Source of the DNA: Spirochaetes bacterium GWB1_60_80
Lineage (GTDB): Bacteria > Spirochaetota > Spirochaetia > Treponematales > UBA12059
Length of the DNA: 64,000 nucleotides
Direction: 5' to 3'
Assembly (NCBI GenBank): GCA_001829185.1
Contig: MIAR01000004.1
Coordinates: forward strand, 124,001-188,000
This document shows, in pieces, positions 17,214-28,472 of this stretch. Both the position numbers and the translations under genes were made by a program. Below the pieces are notes generated by a model. It was given only the letters and a program-made list of their open reading frames with translations, was not told the DNA's origin and ran no database searches. The first letter of the stretch is position 1; the number at the start of each line of letters is the position of its first letter.

Positions 17214-18455
17214 ATGAAAAAACTGGCGCTCGTTATAGTAGTCCTGGCCATACTAACCACCATGGCTTGTGTCGGCACCCCACCAGCCAATCCGCCAGTC
17301 GGCCAAGCCAGAGTCAATCCGGCCGCGCCCTCAGCCACATCCCCGGCAACGACAGCTCCGACCGCAACGCCGACCAACGCTGCGGCCAGTACCACGGCCA
17401 GTACCACGACTAGTACCACGACTAGTACCAGTCAAGCGGCACCTGATGCGGTACTGGCCGAAATCGAGGCCCTACATACCCGGGCCAAGACAGCCGTTCT
17501 CGATAATCGCCTGACCGAAGCGATTAAATTATATATTTCGGCCATGGTGCGCGCCCAACGGAATTATCGCGCCCTGTTCGAAACACTCAACCAGGAAATC
17601 GCCACCATCGGCGCCCGCCTGACCCTCGAGCCATCGGAAGCCTGGATGGGCACCAACGGCGAACAGATTACCGGAAATACCCGGGAGGCCAATAATGGCC
17701 AGGGCTTGATGCCGGCAGTGTACCTGTACGAGAATTATGGTTCCAGCAAGGCCACCGTCGGCGACGCGGTCATCCGCTTCGAGTTCACCGAAAACGAAGG
17801 CACGCTATTGCCGAGCGTCAGCACCGACCGTTTCGGGCTGGCCAACACCACCATCTCGAATATTGCCCGGACCGGTCAAAACGCCACGGTTAGGGCCTTC
17901 CCGGTATTTACCAACGAAGGTTTCTCCTACGCCTTCCGTGAGGTTTTCCGAGATTTCGTCTACTTGGCTCCCCAGACCGTCGTCCTGGTTACCGGTATGG
18001 AGCGAAGCAGTAGCGGCCAGCGCGAAAACCCGCAAAGCATCGATATTCTAGCCCAAGCCATCAAGGATCTGGGGCTGGATGTGATTCCCCATAACGGCCA
18101 ATTGAGCGCCGACCAATTCAACACCGCCTTCAGCGGCAATCCGTCAGCCTTAGCGCAGCTTAACACCCAGTCTACGCCCGGTTACTTTGCCCTGCTGCTG
18201 ATCGAGGTAAACCAGCCCATCCAGCTGGTGATGGGTGGCACTACCTACAATATCTTCAATACTACCGGCCGACTGACGGTCAGGATCGTGCGCAGTGACG
18301 GCTCGGTCGTGCACAGCCTGACCAAGGACAATGTGCGGGGCCAGGGCGGAAATGTCGAGGCCGCCATCAGTGACTGCGTCATCCGCATGCGCCTGGAAAT
18401 GACCCAATTGATCACCGCCAACCGTGAGGCTATCCAGCGCGCCTTCATGGAATGA
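17214..18455 (+). CDS. Lipoprotein with low-complexity Pro/Ala/Thr/Ser linker, unknown function
   Basis: The 413-residue product has a clear lipoprotein signal (MKKLALVIVVLAILTTMAC, lipobox TMAC) followed by a Pro/Ala/Thr/Ser-rich linker (about residues 20-78) containing an in-frame 12-bp tandem repeat. The folded part starts with a helical segment (LAEIEALHTRAKTAVLDNRL...), then a beta-rich domain with DAVIRFEFTENEGTLLPSVSTD that resembles a bacterial Ig-like fold. The C-terminal domain is alpha/beta (IDILAQAIKDLGLDVIP, YFALLLIEVN), similar in outline to LPP20-type or CsgG-like lipoproteins, but I cannot assign it. GGAGG 5 nt before the ATG fixes the start. It is probably surface or periplasm anchored. 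The 3' end carries a 21-bp tandem duplication. Confidence 0.75.
   Translation: MKKLALVIVVLAILTTMACVGTPPANPPVGQARVNPAAPSATSPATTAPTATPTNAAASTTASTTTSTTTSTSQAAPDAVLAEIEALHTRAKTAVLDNRLTEAIKLYISAMVRAQRNYRALFETLNQEIATIGARLTLEPSEAWMGTNGEQITGNTREANNGQGLMPAVYLYENYGSSKATVGDAVIRFEFTENEGTLLPSVSTDRFGLANTTISNIARTGQNATVRAFPVFTNEGFSYAFREVFRDFVYLAPQTVVLVTGMERSSSGQRENPQSIDILAQAIKDLGLDVIPHNGQLSADQFNTAFSGNPSALAQLNTQSTPGYFALLLIEVNQPIQLVMGGTTYNIFNTTGRLTVRIVRSDGSVVHSLTKDNVRGQGGNVEAAISDCVIRMRLEMTQLITANREAIQRAFME
17388..17433 (+). repeat. In-frame 12-bp tandem repeat in lipoprotein linker
   Basis: Units agtaccacggcc, agtaccacgact, agtaccacgact and a partial agtaccagtc encode Ser-Thr-Thr-(Ala/Thr). The unit is a multiple of three, so copy-number change would lengthen or shorten the linker without a frameshift. 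Confidence 0.85.
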
Positions 18456-18482
18456 CGGCGAGCCTTCATGGAATGACGGCGC
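18441..18482 (+). repeat. 21-bp tandem duplication spanning the lipoprotein stop codon
   Basis: The unit gccttcatggaatgacggcg plus one base occurs twice in direct succession (18441-18461, 18462-18482). The first copy contains the TGA stop of the lipoprotein gene, so the second is 3' untranslated. Confidence 0.85.
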
Positions 18483-18495
18483 GCCTGGCAGGCTT

Positions 18496-18630
18496 TAGCA
18501 GGTTGTTGAAAAAGCCGGTTGCTTTCTCAACAACCTTAACAATTCCTCGCATAGCTTGCGCTATGCTGCGTAATTGTACCGGCTTTTGAAGTGTTGAAAA
18601 GCCGCATCCGCGTTTTTCAACACCCTGTTA
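18496..18630 (+). repeat. 135-bp palindromic MITE-like repeat, copy 2
   Basis: Nearly identical to copies at 5577-5711 (inverted) and 21641-21775 (same orientation). It begins TAGCAGGTTGTTG and ends CAACACCCTGTTA, with the central GCATAGC-TTGC-GCTATGC hairpin. It lies between the convergent lipoprotein and dinB genes. Confidence 0.9.
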
Positions 18631-18643
18631 GAGTCCGCTAGGC

Positions 18644-18660
18644 GCCGGCCGGGGGCCGGC
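18644..18660 (-). other. GC-only hairpin downstream of dinB
   Basis: GCCGGCC (18644-18650) and GGCCGGC (18654-18660) form a 7-bp all-GC stem with a GGG loop, 16 nt past the dinB stop. No T-tract follows, so termination is uncertain. Confidence 0.4.
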
Positions 18661-18675
18661 TCTGGGTTCGTAGGC

Positions 18676-19854
18676 TCAATCCGGCGCGGGCGGCTTGTCC
18701 TTATCGCTAGGCCGCTTGAGCAGCCGGGCACGGGTCATCTTACCCAGACCGCGTTGCTGCAGCGCGAATACGGTCTTGTCCAAGGCACCGGCCCGCTCGG
18801 TTGCGCCGCCAAACAATTCGGCCTGGCGAGCTTCGGTCGAAAAATTGAACAGGGATACGCCAATCAGCCGCACGGCATGACCGTTCCATTTGGCATGGAA
18901 CAAGCCGGTTGCGGCCTTACAAATTTCGTCCAGGCACGAATAGACGCTTGGTTGGCTGGCTTGGACCGTCAAAGTCACAAAGTCATGGTAGCGCAGCTTG
19001 ACCTGTACGCCACAAGCCCCTTTCTGGTCTTGAAACAGGCGCAGGCACAGTTGTTGGCACATGTCGAGGATGGCTTGCTCCAACAGCTCCCGGTCTTCGC
19101 TGTCCTCTTCAAAGGTCAGCTCCGTGCCGATCGACTTCCGCGCCGACTCATGGCCGTAAATCCCGGGGTCCTGGCCTCGGGCCGCCAGGTACAGGAATTG
19201 GCCGCCGGCCTTGCCGAAAAGCGATTGCATCAAAGCCTGATTGTAGGCCGCCAGATCCTTCATGGTACGGATGCCGAGCTCGGCGAAGCGTTGCTGGGTT
19301 TTAGCCCCGGCGCCCCACAGGTCAGCCAGGCGCAAGCTGAGCATGAAAGCCGCTTCCTGCCCGGGCTCAACCAGCACCAAGCCGTCGGGCTTACGCAGGC
19401 CGCAGGCCAATTTGGCGACGTAGCGATTGGCGGCAATGCCGATCGAGATAGTCAGGCCGGTCTGCTCCAGAATCGCGGCCTTGATACGGGCGGCGGCGGC
19501 GGCGGCCCCCCCCCACAGCGCTTCGGTGCCGACCATATCGAGACTGGCTTCGTCAATCGACACCTGCAACACATCCGGCGTGAATGACTCGAAAATGCGC
19601 ATGACCACCCGGGAAACCTCATCGTAGCGCGCCATGCGGACCGGCAGGAAAACGGCTTGCGGGCAGCGCCGCCAGGCCTCGCTGATCGGCATGGCCGAAT
19701 GGATGCCAAACCGTCTGGCGGCGTAGGAGCAGGTCGAGACCACGCCCCGGTTACCCGGCAAGGCGCCGACGACCAACGGTTTACCCAGTAATTCCGGCTG
19801 GTCGACTTGTTCCACGGAGGCGAAAAAAGCGTCCAGGTCGATATGGAAATACAA
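18676..19854 (-). CDS. dinB: DNA polymerase IV (Y-family translesion polymerase)
   Basis: The 392-residue product starts at a TTG (19854): MYFHIDLDAFFASVE is the canonical DinB N-terminus with the first catalytic aspartates. The second motif is SIDEASLD (aspartate-glutamate pair). Further family blocks are GVVSTCSYAARRFGIHSAMP, the helix-hairpin-helix WGAGAKTQQRFAELGI and a little-finger domain (about residues 240-350). An open frame continues upstream inside the neighbouring gene, but those codons do not belong to the family. The TTG lies 2 nt after the TAG of the M28-like gene, so dinB is translated from that operon. A short basic tail (RLLKRPSDKDK) replaces a clear beta-clamp motif. Confidence 0.93.
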   Translation of the reverse strand: MYFHIDLDAFFASVEQVDQPELLGKPLVVGALPGNRGVVSTCSYAARRFGIHSAMPISEAWRRCPQAVFLPVRMARYDEVSRVVMRIFESFTPDVLQVSIDEASLDMVGTEALWGGAAAAAARIKAAILEQTGLTISIGIAANRYVAKLACGLRKPDGLVLVEPGQEAAFMLSLRLADLWGAGAKTQQRFAELGIRTMKDLAAYNQALMQSLFGKAGGQFLYLAARGQDPGIYGHESARKSIGTELTFEEDSEDRELLEQAILDMCQQLCLRLFQDQKGACGVQVKLRYHDFVTLTVQASQPSVYSCLDEICKAATGLFHAKWNGHAVRLIGVSLFNFSTEARQAELFGGATERAGALDKTVFALQQRGLGKMTRARLLKRPSDKDKPPAPD

Positions 19855-19856
19855 GC

Positions 19857-21584
19857 CTACACCATGGCCCGGCCGGCCACCAGACTGTAGACCAATTCCA
19901 GAGCCAAGGCCAGGACGGACAGCGCGGCCAGCAACAGCAAAGAGCGCGCTCCCCGTTGCAGACGCTCGCGCCGGGAAAACAGACTGCCGAACCACAAGGC
20001 CAACGGCGCCATCACAAAAGCCAACAGCAGAGCATTGACGGGAGAAGGCGCTAAAACCAGCTCTAACACCGTGTCGTAGTAACTGGAAAGCATTGCCTGG
20101 ACCAGCATGGCAATCGGCAACAGCGCCAACAAAAAGCCGATCCAGGACAGCGGCCGGGTATTTCCCACCGTCAGAATGAGCACGGCCGGTACGATAAAAA
20201 GCAGGCTGTACTGGAACAGCACCGCCGTGGCAATCACGCTGTTTACGAAGAAGAGCATGGCGGCGGCCTGCAGCGCATTGGAGCGGCGGACTGGCGGCAT
20301 GAAGCGGAAAGCCTCCAGTAAACCGTAGAACAAGAAAAATAGCAGTACGTAATAAACCAACCTGGCGTAGAAAACGACCCGCCCGGATCGCGCCGCCGCG
20401 GTGGAAAAAATCAATTCCAGCAAGGCTGACAAATTGTTTGCAATGAAGCGGCCAGCCATGAAAGTCAAAAAAAACAGGATCACGACCCAAAGGGCCTCCA
20501 CCACCGGCAGGGATTGGATGCGCGCGGCCAGGGAAAGGCTCGGGCGGGTTACGGTCGGTTCTTGGAGGGCTGGCCCCGCCGACGCTCCAGGCGACGGGAG
20601 ACTGGCGAAAAGATTCTGCAGCGGCCAGTACAGCAGTAAGCGAAAGAAAAGAATGGCCAAGCAAAGCGCCATACCCAGCAGGTTCCAGCGCACCAGGCTG
20701 GTTTCGGCGATTATCAGTACCCGACCAAAAAAATCATAACTTAAATAATTGGCATCCGACGTCAGCGCTGGCGCGGCCGTCGTGGCTAGCCCGACAATAG
20801 CGGCCACCAACTTGGTTTCGACTAGCGCAGGCTCCTCGAGCCGGGCGGTTTGTCCAGGCTTGAGGCCGGGTTCCGGCGCGGCGGCCAGAAACAGCGCCGG
20901 GATTCCCTCAGCCAGTAACGCAGTTCCCAATTCATCGCCCGCCAGCAATCCGGCCTGCATGAAAAAAATGTCGAACGGATTCTCCCGCCAGTCTAAGTGC
21001 TGGCCACGAAAGGCCTGGCGCAACTCCTCAACTCGCTGCCGCTGGCAAAGCAGGCGGCCGCTACCGGTCCGGATCAGTGGATAATCGGGACGCCGATCCA
21101 GTTCCAGCCAGACCAGGTAATCCAGCCCGGTGAACGGCACCAGAAAATCGACCGCCGAATCGACGCTATCGTCGGGGCCAAGCATGATGAACAGTACCGG
21201 CCGGTTTAGCGCCAGATCGCGTAACTGCTCCAGAACAGCCAACGAAAGCGCGATGGACCACAACCCGCCATCGGTTTCCGGCCAGCGCGTCATCAAGCAA
21301 AACTGATAGGCGTTATACGCGGCTGTATCCTCGACAGCCGACTGATCCGCTGCCAGCTTGGTCTGGCCCGCAATCTGGTAGGCCAGCAATGCTGATGGCC
21401 CACATTGGTTCCCGCTAGCCACCGGCCGACCAACCGAATCCAGGTGTCGCGTAAGCTGGTCGGTCCCCTGGCCGGAAGCTTGCAACGTCGCAAACCAGTC
21501 GCTGATTGGCTGAACCGGTTCTTCCCCGGAAATGGCGAGTATGGTCAGAAGCAAAAAAACGGCAACAGCCAGCGGACGTCTCAT
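19857..21584 (-). CDS. Polytopic membrane protein with degenerate M28-peptidase-like extracytoplasmic domain
   Basis: This 575-residue protein has a signal or anchor sequence (MRRPLAVAVFLLLTILAISG), then a soluble domain of about 270 residues, then about eight hydrophobic helices (from about residue 300 to the C-terminus). The soluble part has the run WSIALSLAVLEQLRDLALNRPVLFIMLGPDDSVDS, which parallels the M28 aminopeptidase order (active-site loop, helix, strand, and the EE-x-GS region). The usual zinc ligands His/Asp and Glu-Glu are not visible. The overall layout resembles ER metallopeptidase/GPAA1-type proteins, which combine an M28 fold with a multi-span membrane domain. Function is unknown. 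A promoter ends 6 nt before the ATG, predicting a leaderless mRNA. dinB follows immediately. Confidence 0.6.
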   Translation of the reverse strand: MRRPLAVAVFLLLTILAISGEEPVQPISDWFATLQASGQGTDQLTRHLDSVGRPVASGNQCGPSALLAYQIAGQTKLAADQSAVEDTAAYNAYQFCLMTRWPETDGGLWSIALSLAVLEQLRDLALNRPVLFIMLGPDDSVDSAVDFLVPFTGLDYLVWLELDRRPDYPLIRTGSGRLLCQRQRVEELRQAFRGQHLDWRENPFDIFFMQAGLLAGDELGTALLAEGIPALFLAAAPEPGLKPGQTARLEEPALVETKLVAAIVGLATTAAPALTSDANYLSYDFFGRVLIIAETSLVRWNLLGMALCLAILFFRLLLYWPLQNLFASLPSPGASAGPALQEPTVTRPSLSLAARIQSLPVVEALWVVILFFLTFMAGRFIANNLSALLELIFSTAAARSGRVVFYARLVYYVLLFFLFYGLLEAFRFMPPVRRSNALQAAAMLFFVNSVIATAVLFQYSLLFIVPAVLILTVGNTRPLSWIGFLLALLPIAMLVQAMLSSYYDTVLELVLAPSPVNALLLAFVMAPLALWFGSLFSRRERLQRGARSLLLLAALSVLALALELVYSLVAGRAMV

Positions 21585-21590
21585 GCCACC

Positions 21591-21619
21591 ATACTAGGAA
21601 AGAGCCAGCATCGCGTCAA
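21591..21619 (-). promoter_or_regulatory. Promoter abutting the M28-like gene (predicted leaderless mRNA)
   Basis: Minus strand TTGACG (21614-21619), 17 nt, TAGTAT (21591-21596), then GGTGGC and the ATG. No Shine-Dalgarno sequence fits between the predicted start and the ATG. It would also drive dinB. Confidence 0.65.
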
Positions 21620-21640
21620 TAGCGATACCAGCCCCTTCCT

Positions 21641-21775
21641 TAACAGGTTGTTGAAAAAGCCGGTTGCTTTCTCAACAACCTTAACAATTCCTCGCATAGC
21701 TTGCGCTATGCTGCGTAATTGTACCGGCTTTTGAAGTGTTGAAAAGCCGCATTCGCGTTTTTCAACACCCTGTTA
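21641..21775 (+). repeat. 135-bp palindromic MITE-like repeat, copy 3
   Basis: Same orientation as copy 2 and nearly identical to it. Its ends are TTAACAGG and CCTGTTAA, which are perfect complements of each other. It sits in the divergent gap between the M28-like gene promoter and the promoter of the GHKL-like gene, about 20-30 bp from each. Confidence 0.9.
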
Positions 21776-21802
21776 ATAGCTCCAGCCAAGTGCTGAAACC
21801 AT

Positions 21803-21831
21803 TTTACATTATCTCCAGAATCGGCTATACT
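21803..21831 (+). promoter_or_regulatory. Promoter of the GHKL-like gene
   Basis: TTTACA (21803-21808), 17 nt, TATACT (21826-21831), both close to the sigma-70 consensus. The predicted start near 21838 gives a leader of about 34 nt containing AGGAG. Confidence 0.65.
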
Positions 21832-21871
21832 GGGAAAATATCATTGAATCTGATACAGGAGCGTTCGCCGG

Positions 21872-23038
21872 ATGGGATCTCAGGAGCGGAGAGCGATAAT
21901 CGAATTGCCCGTCAAGGTCATCCTGACTGAGGTTGGTACGACCTTTTTTATCAATAACAGGAAAAATCTTAAAAAATTCAAACTGGCTGACAACGTCGAG
22001 GAATATGGCATCCTGCTCGATAAATTTACCCCTTCCAGCCTGCAGCGCATGATGCTGATCGACTATGTCAGCAAAATCGAGATATCGACCAGCGAATTTC
22101 TGACTATCCGCCAGGAAGTCATGGATATCGCCAAACTCATTACCTATTCCATGCTGTACCGGCAGTACGACAGCTATATCTTCCAGCGCGTCCTGAGCAG
22201 CGATGTTATCAAGAACTGGAACCGGAAAAACGCCGCCAATATTATCGATGAAAAAACCAAGATCAATGATAACTTCCTGCAAAATGCCCTGAAAACCAAG
22301 CAAAAGGACATCGCCGAAATCAAGCAGGCCATACTGGCGCCGATGTACGCCTTCATTAGCAAGAACTCGACCCTGCTGGCGGAAGAAAAAAATGTCCAGC
22401 TCTTGCTGTCCGAAAAATTCCTGAATAACTTGCGGCCGTTCACCTGGTTCATTATCACCAAGTTCAAGGACTCGGAGGGCTATGACATCCTGATTAAGGA
22501 CGTTCGCACCAGCCTGGCCGAGTACATGGAAAAAGCCAAGGTGGCGGAATTCGTGGCCCTCAACATCATGGAGCTGGTTACCAACGCCGAGAACTCCAAC
22601 CTCAAGCGCGAGGCCAAGAGTATTTTTAAAGGCGCGGTTGACATGAACGCCGTGCTCTTCGACCCCAATATCCGGCGCCAAGTGATGGATTCCTTGCAAC
22701 GTAAAGGCGAACTGGTTTCCATATCCTGGAAGATTGGCTCACGCGGCAGTTCCATCGGCACCCAAGGCAAGCTGCAGATCACGATTTTCAACAAGGAATC
22801 CCAGTACGAAAAAATGAAAGAGCAGATCGATCAGAAGAAGAGCGCCGATCTCAAGAAGAAATCCTTGATGGATTTTTATAAAGAACTTCCGGATGGCGAG
22901 TCCAATACCGAACTGGGGCTCTATTATCTATCCTACCTTTCCGAGGCGTGCGAAAAGGTTAACGTCAAGTTTGAATCCTTGGTCAACCAGATTTCCGGCT
23001 CGGACCTGACGGTAATCACCCTGGCCATCAATTTCTGA
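21872..23038 (+). CDS. Cytoplasmic protein with a degenerate GHKL (histidine-kinase-like ATPase) C-terminal half
   Basis: The 388-residue, lysine-rich protein has no signal or membrane segment. Residues about 225-250 read EFVALNIMELVTNAENSN, which fits the N-box of GHKL ATPases (ELVxNAxxN). About residue 305, KLQITIFNKES occupies the position of the D-box strand, but with asparagine in place of aspartate and without the following glycines. NTELGLYYLSYLSEAC near residue 355 resembles the GLGL motif. The N-terminal half is alpha-helical and unassigned. ATP binding may be lost or altered. AGGAG lies 10 nt before the ATG. The base composition is less GC-rich than its neighbours. The gene is monocistronic, upstream of ppdK. 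Confidence 0.6.
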   Translation: MGSQERRAIIELPVKVILTEVGTTFFINNRKNLKKFKLADNVEEYGILLDKFTPSSLQRMMLIDYVSKIEISTSEFLTIRQEVMDIAKLITYSMLYRQYDSYIFQRVLSSDVIKNWNRKNAANIIDEKTKINDNFLQNALKTKQKDIAEIKQAILAPMYAFISKNSTLLAEEKNVQLLLSEKFLNNLRPFTWFIITKFKDSEGYDILIKDVRTSLAEYMEKAKVAEFVALNIMELVTNAENSNLKREAKSIFKGAVDMNAVLFDPNIRRQVMDSLQRKGELVSISWKIGSRGSSIGTQGKLQITIFNKESQYEKMKEQIDQKKSADLKKKSLMDFYKELPDGESNTELGLYYLSYLSEACEKVNVKFESLVNQISGSDLTVITLAINF

Positions 23039-23192
23039 TTGTCCACCGACGATGGCTGACCACCGCCGGCGATAAGGCCTTTTCCTTTTTCCTTCAATAT
23101 ATTAGAATAATGGCGCTTTTTACTGGCTAGCAGCTTGATCGACAGAACGTCGTTTCAGATAGTTTTTTTTAGAGAACGGAGGGCAATACACG

Positions 23193-26207
<3,015 letters not shown>

Positions 26208-26224
26208 GGGTCGCTGAAAGCAAG

Positions 26225-26265
26225 ACGCCCGGTCGAAGCATCCTGCCTCGACCGGGCGTTTTTTT
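26225..26265 (+). terminator. Rho-independent terminator of ppdK
   Basis: ACGCCCGGTCGA (26225-26236) and TCGACCGGGCGT (26248-26259) form a 12-bp perfect stem with an 11-nt loop followed by seven Ts, 18 nt after the ppdK stop. Confidence 0.93.
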
Positions 26266-26286
26266 ACCCTGGAACGCAGCGTTAGG

Positions 26287-27384
26287 TTACGGTAACAAGG
26301 GATGAATCGCCACGCACTCCAGATAAAATCCGGCCAATGGCGGGGCCTTGGGGCGGACTACAGCCAATAATTCCAGGGCCTGGCCTTCGCTGATACTGGC
26401 CGCAAAAGGAACCTGGACCTCGACTATTCCTTCCAACTGCCGCGCTTCCTGGTAGCCCACCAGAAAATCGAAGCCAAGCGCAGTATCTGAATTCCGAATG
26501 TTGGCGGGGAGTCCCTTCCAAGCCACAGCAACCCCTTCGTACAAGTAGGGTTGGGCCGCTACCTCCGCCAGGTTAAAGCGATCCGGCAGGCTGAGAAAGC
26601 TAGGATCGCGAGCATGACTGCGTAGCAAGGTAGCCTTGGCTTTGATGGCCGGGCTGGCATTAGAATTGAGTAAACGGTTGATTTCGACGAGAGCCGCTTC
26701 ATCGCGGTAGGCCTGAAACAGGTTTTTAGCCTTTTCAAACACCGCCAAGGCGTCGGCGGCAACTAAAACCAGGCGATACGAGCCTGGCGACCCGACCGGT
26801 TCGGCCACTTCAGCCGCCGACAGCCAGATGGCGGCGATTTCCGGCCGTCGATTTTTAGCCTGCTTGAACTGTTGCCAGGCTACATGGCCGGCAACGGCCA
26901 GCAGGCCACCTAAGGCTAGCGCCGCCAGTAGCCATAAAAATCGGCCGGCCCGAGCGGGCGCTACCGGATACAGTCGCTTCATGAGCCGATTGGCAGAGCT
27001 GGAGTCATGGTTTTCGAAGTCATTAGCGTGTCGCCGCAGGTAGTCAAGACCGCGTCGAGCCGGGACATTTTTGGGTTCCCGTTCCAGAATTTCAATATAG
27101 AGCTGAATGGCCTTGTCGGACTCGCCGCGCCGGACATGCACTGCGGCCAGGCTGGCCATGACCGGAACATTCCGGAAATCCAATTGGCGGCCCCGCCGTA
27201 AACAGCCATAGGCCGCCCCAATATCCTCCGCCTGAAGATAAGCCGCTCCCAATAAAAACAGGAACCGGACATTTTCGTGAAAGATCGCCTCCACCGGCTC
27301 AAGAAGCTTTATTAACTGCGCCCAGCGCCGGCGCCGGAATAATAACTCCGCTTCCGCCAGGGGATTCTTGGTCACAATGGTCAA
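26287..27384 (-). CDS. TPR protein with a single membrane span
   Basis: The 365-residue protein has tetratricopeptide-type helical repeats over residues about 8-120 (LLFRRRRWAQLIKLL, FLFLLGAAYLQAEDIGAAYGCL, VMASLAAVHVRRGESDKAIQLYIEIL), one membrane helix near 148-170 (FLWLLAALALGGLLAVAGHVAW) and a C-terminal domain of about 190 residues without a recognised fold. The TTG start at 27384 overlaps the TGA of the preceding gene (TTGA); a GTG three codons later is the alternative. It is third in a minus-strand operon with two exported proteins, so a role in a cell-envelope complex is likely but unspecified. Confidence 0.7.
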   Translation of the reverse strand: MTIVTKNPLAEAELLFRRRRWAQLIKLLEPVEAIFHENVRFLFLLGAAYLQAEDIGAAYGCLRRGRQLDFRNVPVMASLAAVHVRRGESDKAIQLYIEILEREPKNVPARRGLDYLRRHANDFENHDSSSANRLMKRLYPVAPARAGRFLWLLAALALGGLLAVAGHVAWQQFKQAKNRRPEIAAIWLSAAEVAEPVGSPGSYRLVLVAADALAVFEKAKNLFQAYRDEAALVEINRLLNSNASPAIKAKATLLRSHARDPSFLSLPDRFNLAEVAAQPYLYEGVAVAWKGLPANIRNSDTALGFDFLVGYQEARQLEGIVEVQVPFAASISEGQALELLAVVRPKAPPLAGFYLECVAIHPLLP

Positions 27385-28472
27385 TAGCTCCCAAGACGTT
27401 CTTCAAGCTGATCCAGAACCGACGCTATCAGAGCCATATCTTCGGCAGAAGGTTCCTGCCCGGAGGCCAATAATTCATTGATACGATTTAAGAGGACTCG
27501 GGCGGCCGCCACATCGGCGTCGATATCCAGCTGCAAATCATCGGCGCCGTTGATAAACTCGGTAAGCACGGAGGCAACTGCCGCCGTGGTCGGCTCGGTG
27601 GAGGCGGCCGCACTATCCGCTCCGCTGGCAGTCGCGGCTACGGCCGCGGTGGGGCTGGCAGACAAGGCATAACCGGCACTCGAAGACGCACCGAGTACGA
27701 CATCGAGCTGGCGGATACCGCCCCGGCGTAAGGTTTGCGGATTGTAGTACACGGCCATGGCGCTGTCATTGATCGAATAGGGCAACAAGGTGAAATTCCG
27801 CGTGCCGACGGTTTCAAAAGCCCACGAAACATCATTCAGCCGTTTCCAGTTAGCCAGAATGACACTGTCCGGTTCGGTTCCAGCGCCAGCCAACATCAGC
27901 ATCAGGCCGGTTCCGTCACTGCCGGATGATACCAGCCAGCGCGCCGTGCTATCGGAACGGACAACGCTTTCACTGCTGACCGCCCGCCCGTCATCGTAGC
28001 GGAAATGGGTATTCGGCTGTTCGCCAAGCCAGGTATCAAACAAATAGCGCAGGCCGACGCTGGCGTCAGCCTCGGTGGAATTGGTGATGGCAAAACCAAT
28101 ATGCAAACCGTTCATCACCCGGGAGTCAGCTGACTTGATGAAGGTGATAGTTTCTTCAACGATACAAAAATTGGAGCGGTATTCGATCACGATGGCCGCG
28201 TTTCGCTGGCTGACCGTGGCGCGAAAATCCCCGGACTCCCCCAGCTTGTAGGTGCGTTGGTTAAATGACAGAGTCGGATAGGTTGTCTTGTTTTCTTGTT
28301 CATAGAGCAGGGAAATCCAGGTATTCCTGGCGGTATCAGCGTTATAGAAAACAGACAGGTGACCACTGCTTTCATTGATTACGACACGGAGTCTTCCATT
28401 GGTTACCTCGAGCGCGCAGAGCGGCAACAAGACAACGCCAATCAGCAGCAGCACCAGAATTCTTCGGATCAT
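27381..28472 (-). CDS. Secreted protein of unknown function
   Basis: The 363-residue product has a signal peptide (MIRRILVLLLIGVVLLPLCAL) and a beta-rich mature part (TNGRLRVVINESSGHLSVFY, ISLLYEQENKTTYPTLSFN) of about 240 residues. An Ala/Ser/Thr-rich linker (about residues 285-305) and a short helical C-terminus (ADVAAARVLLNRINELLASG) follow. No domain is recognised. Its ATG overlaps the stop of the upstream TPR/coiled-coil gene (ATGA) and its own stop overlaps the next gene, so the three are tightly coupled. Confidence 0.7.
   Translation of the reverse strand: MIRRILVLLLIGVVLLPLCALEVTNGRLRVVINESSGHLSVFYNADTARNTWISLLYEQENKTTYPTLSFNQRTYKLGESGDFRATVSQRNAAIVIEYRSNFCIVEETITFIKSADSRVMNGLHIGFAITNSTEADASVGLRYLFDTWLGEQPNTHFRYDDGRAVSSESVVRSDSTARWLVSSGSDGTGLMLMLAGAGTEPDSVILANWKRLNDVSWAFETVGTRNFTLLPYSINDSAMAVYYNPQTLRRGGIRQLDVVLGASSSAGYALSASPTAAVAATASGADSAAASTEPTTAAVASVLTEFINGADDLQLDIDADVAAARVLLNRINELLASGQEPSAEDMALIASVLDQLEERLGSY

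Noticed and set aside
19855-20664. Upstream in-frame extension of dinB of about 270 codons
   Set aside because: It lies inside the M28-like gene and DinB homology begins exactly at MYFHIDLDAFFASVE, so no fusion protein is proposed.
23140-23175. TTGATC-17-GATAGT as ppdK promoter
   Set aside because: Only four of six matches in each box and a poly-T stretch just after it; too weak to list as a feature.
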